NCBI GenBank assembly: GCA_017303675.1
Contig: JAFLBX010000001.1
Coordinates: forward strand, 383,970 to 447,969
Source: Ignavibacteria bacterium
GTDB lineage: Bacteria > Bacteroidota > Ignavibacteria > Tepidaquicellales > OLB5
DNA length: 64,000 nucleotides
Direction: 5' to 3'
Positions within the stretch are counted from its first letter, which is position 1; every line of letters starts with the position of its first letter. The translations under genes were made by a program, and so were the position numbers. The notes under the pieces were generated by a model. It ran no database searches. It was not told the origin of the DNA and saw nothing but the letters and a program-made list of their open reading frames with translations. Positions 61,729 through 64,000 of the stretch are shown here, piece by piece.

Positions 61729-64000
61729 ATGCAAAGCCAGATAAATTATACCCGGATCACACTTCCATCGCAACCGGCAGGTATTATAAAACGGGATGAG
61801 CTTATTTTAAAGCTGAATGAAAATTCAGATAAAAAGTTGATATTGCTGAATGCTCCTGCAGGTTACGGTAAATCTACTCTTATAAATTACTTTTTGCGAA
61901 ATCAAAAGAAGGATTACGGGTGGATAAGACTGCAGCAGGATATTGATTCATCATATATATTGTTATTATATATAATAGAAGCACTTAAAAAGATAAACAA
62001 TGATTTCGGAAAAGAAACATTACAAACACTTGAACTCCTCGGAAATGATCCCAAAAAGATCATCTCGCAGGAACCAGCTCTTCTAAGCATCATTAATACA
62101 TTCAGCAATGAATTTTCTGCCGTATTCAACAGTGATATAACAATAGTGCTTGATGATATCCACGAACTTTCTCAGCAAATCTGGATAAAAAAATTCATTG
62201 ATCTGCTGCTTAATGAAACACCTGATAACCTTCGAATAATTATTACAACAAGATTTCTTGCAGAAATTAATATCTCGTCCCTTAAAGCAAAAAGGAAAAT
62301 CCTCGAGATCACACAGAATGAACTGGCGCTGAGTCCGGAAGAATTTTCTGAGCTGGCTAAAAAACTGTATAATATAAAATATTCGGCTGAAGATTCTTTA
62401 AATCTGGTAAAATATATGGGAGGCTGGGTAACCGGCATTCATTTATTGCTTCAGGTATCCGAACCCGGCAATATTCTTTCATTTGCCGGTAAAAGTGTGC
62501 TGCCTGAAAATTTATTTGAATTTTTCGCTGCAGAAGTTTACTCAAAACTTGATGAAACTGTACAGGATTTTCTTTTAAAAACTTCATTAGTTGTTGAATA
62601 TGATATCGAATTCTGCAATGAGCTGTTAAATATCAGCAACAGCGGCGAAATAATAGAATTGCTGGCCGGAAGAAATATTTTCATAGAATCAATAAGAAGC
62701 TTTGATTCAGATACTCATCACCAGGTTAAATTCACTTATAACAGACTGTTCAGAGACTTTCTTAGGCAAAAAGCAATGGAAATGCCGGAAAATATATTAA
62801 CGGATATCTATAATAAAATTGCATTTCTTTATCTCGCAAAAAATCAACCCGGCACTGCATTTGAATATTTTATTCTTGCAAAAGAATATGAAAAGGCCTT
62901 TGATCAGTTACAGATATTTTTTAACGATTATTTTAATCAAAGTAACTTTGAAAAACTTTGGCAGTGTATTTCTGCTTTCAAAACTGATTTTACTGATAAC
63001 AATAAATTGCTTTTATATTATAAAGGTATACTGTTAAAGTTTTACAAAGGAGAAATTGACCAGGCATTAAATTGTTTTAATTCAGCTTTGAAGCTGAATG
63101 ATAAAGATCTGAAATTTAAAATATTATGTACACAGGCTAAAGCCGGTATATTATTAACCCTGGGTAAAGGCAGAATAAATGAAGCGATCGAAATATTAAA
63201 CGATATCCTGATAAGCGAACCAAACCGGCTTGAAAATGCAAAAACATATCATTTGCTCGGAAATTCCTATTTCAATATAAATAAACCGGAAGTTTCAGAA
63301 ACATACCTGGAAAAAGCGCTGCAAATCTGCAATGAACATCCTGATGCGGAATTGGAACATGATGTTTACAGTATGCTGGGAAATATTAAAATTACCAATG
63401 GCGATTTTATACAGTCACATCATTATTACGAGCTGGCTCTCAACAAAACAAACGGGCTGTTTAAAAAAATAGTAATACTCGGAAATCTCACAGTATTGTA
63501 TTCACGCTCAGGAAAATTTTCAAAAGCGGCAGAATTTTTACAAAAATCAAAGGAATTATTAAAAAAATTTAAAACTCCCATATTTGAAATAATTGTAAAA
63601 ATGACCGAATATTCACTTTTATTTGAAACAGGAGATTATGCTGCTGGTATAAAACTTGCTGAAGAAATTAAAGAACTTGCGCTACGCTCCAATAACAGTA
63701 ACTTTATTTTTCTGAGTTATCAATTTTTGGGTGAATGCTGTTATTATTCCGGAAATCCCTCCAAATCAATCGAATTTTATAAACTTGCAGGAAGATTTAT
63801 AGATGAATCAAATGAATCAGATGAAATACTGCTCTCACTTTTAATTGTAATTAGTGAAATGCAGCTTAAGTTAAACCCTGAAATTGAAACCAAACTTTTA
63901 AGAGCATATACGTTTTTAGATGCTGTAAATTCAAATTATGATAAAACCATTGCAGGTTACTATCTTGCCAAATATTATTTTAACACCGGGCAACCATTAA
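61729..64000 (+). CDS. MalT-like STAND ATPase transcriptional regulator, 5' part
   Basis: The open frame runs from ATG 61729 to the right edge without stop (757 codons). The protein has a P-loop (APAGYGKST, Lys48) and Walker B (ITIVLDDIHEL, Asp142-143) near the N-terminus, a winged helix-like segment, and from ~residue 360 on many TPR-type helical repeats. This is the build of MalT/LuxR-type regulators, whose DNA-binding domain would be at the C-terminus beyond the window. The inducer and target genes are unknown. Confidence 0.85.
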   Translation, partial: MQSQINYTRITLPSQPAGIIKRDELILKLNENSDKKLILLNAPAGYGKSTLINYFLRNQKKDYGWIRLQQDIDSSYILLLYIIEALKKINNDFGKETLQTLELLGNDPKKIISQEPALLSIINTFSNEFSAVFNSDITIVLDDIHELSQQIWIKKFIDLLLNETPDNLRIIITTRFLAEINISSLKAKRKILEITQNELALSPEEFSELAKKLYNIKYSAEDSLNLVKYMGGWVTGIHLLLQVSEPGNILSFAGKSVLPENLFEFFAAEVYSKLDETVQDFLLKTSLVVEYDIEFCNELLNISNSGEIIELLAGRNIFIESIRSFDSDTHHQVKFTYNRLFRDFLRQKAMEMPENILTDIYNKIAFLYLAKNQPGTAFEYFILAKEYEKAFDQLQIFFNDYFNQSNFEKLWQCISAFKTDFTDNNKLLLYYKGILLKFYKGEIDQALNCFNSALKLNDKDLKFKILCTQAKAGILLTLGKGRINEAIEILNDILISEPNRLENAKTYHLLGNSYFNINKPEVSETYLEKALQICNEHPDAELEHDVYSMLGNIKITNGDFIQSHHYYELALNKTNGLFKKIVILGNLTVLYSRSGKFSKAAEFLQKSKELLKKFKTPIFEIIVKMTEYSLLFETGDYAAGIKLAEEIKELALRSNNSNFIFLSYQFLGECCYYSGNPSKSIEFYKLAGRFIDESNESDEILLSLLIVISEMQLKLNPEIETKLLRAYTFLDAVNSNYDKTIAGYYLAKYYFNTGQPL

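Overview
The window is about 64 kb of AT-rich bacterial chromosome, most likely from the Ignavibacteria/Chlorobi side of the Bacteroidota group. This placement is inferred from three things. Eight secreted proteins end in a type IX secretion (T9SS) sorting domain with the NYPNPFNP signature. A PorX-type regulator (response receiver plus PglZ domain) is present. The left edge holds a group 3b [NiFe] hydrogenase operon. No 16S or other marker fixes the species. No stretch over 300 bases lacks a gene.

Left part (1-10.5 kb): a leftward operon encodes queF, the hydrogenase subunits hydB and hydG, a cyclic-nucleotide-binding-domain protein and the start of hydD, which runs off the window. A divergent region with two palindromes separates it from a tandem pair of secreted M1 aminopeptidases. 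A secreted metallophosphoesterase, tRNA-Leu(GAG), and a b-type cytochrome overlapping a ten-heme cytochrome c follow.

Middle-left (10.5-30 kb): a transketolase-like enzyme, a glycosyltransferase, a class V aminotransferase and the tRNA-hydroxylating rhodanese TrhO come first. Then a long leftward run: asnS, a NYN-domain RNase-like protein, an ABC exporter pair, a putative lipoprotein, yifB/comM, a secreted gluzincin and an HI0933-type flavoprotein. Small lipoproteins and a serine hydrolase follow.

Middle (30-38 kb): a proteostasis group (dnaK, a small helical protein, a retropepsin-like protease, hsp20 with a sigma-54-like promoter), then ridA, an aminotransferase and a secreted subtilisin.

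38.5-51.5 kb is the most unusual section. T9SS cargo genes point left and alternate with four rightward paralogues of an uncharacterised ~475-residue helical family (SPYFN motif). The two divergent gaps between cargo and paralogue genes (43.1-43.4 and 48.3-48.6 kb) each carry interleaved inverted repeats that could fold as pseudoknots. Shortly after comes porX, the T9SS regulator.

Right part (51.6-64 kb): rpsT, porX, a REP-associated tyrosine transposase between two GTAG-hairpin REP copies, the t6A genes tsaE-tsaB, accD, panC, panD, a small secreted protein made of YESQA repeats, a GlmU-like nucleotidyltransferase, a PAP2-like membrane protein, another T9SS cargo gene, and a MalT-like regulator cut by the right edge.

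All functions are read from motifs in translated sequence; no database search was run.
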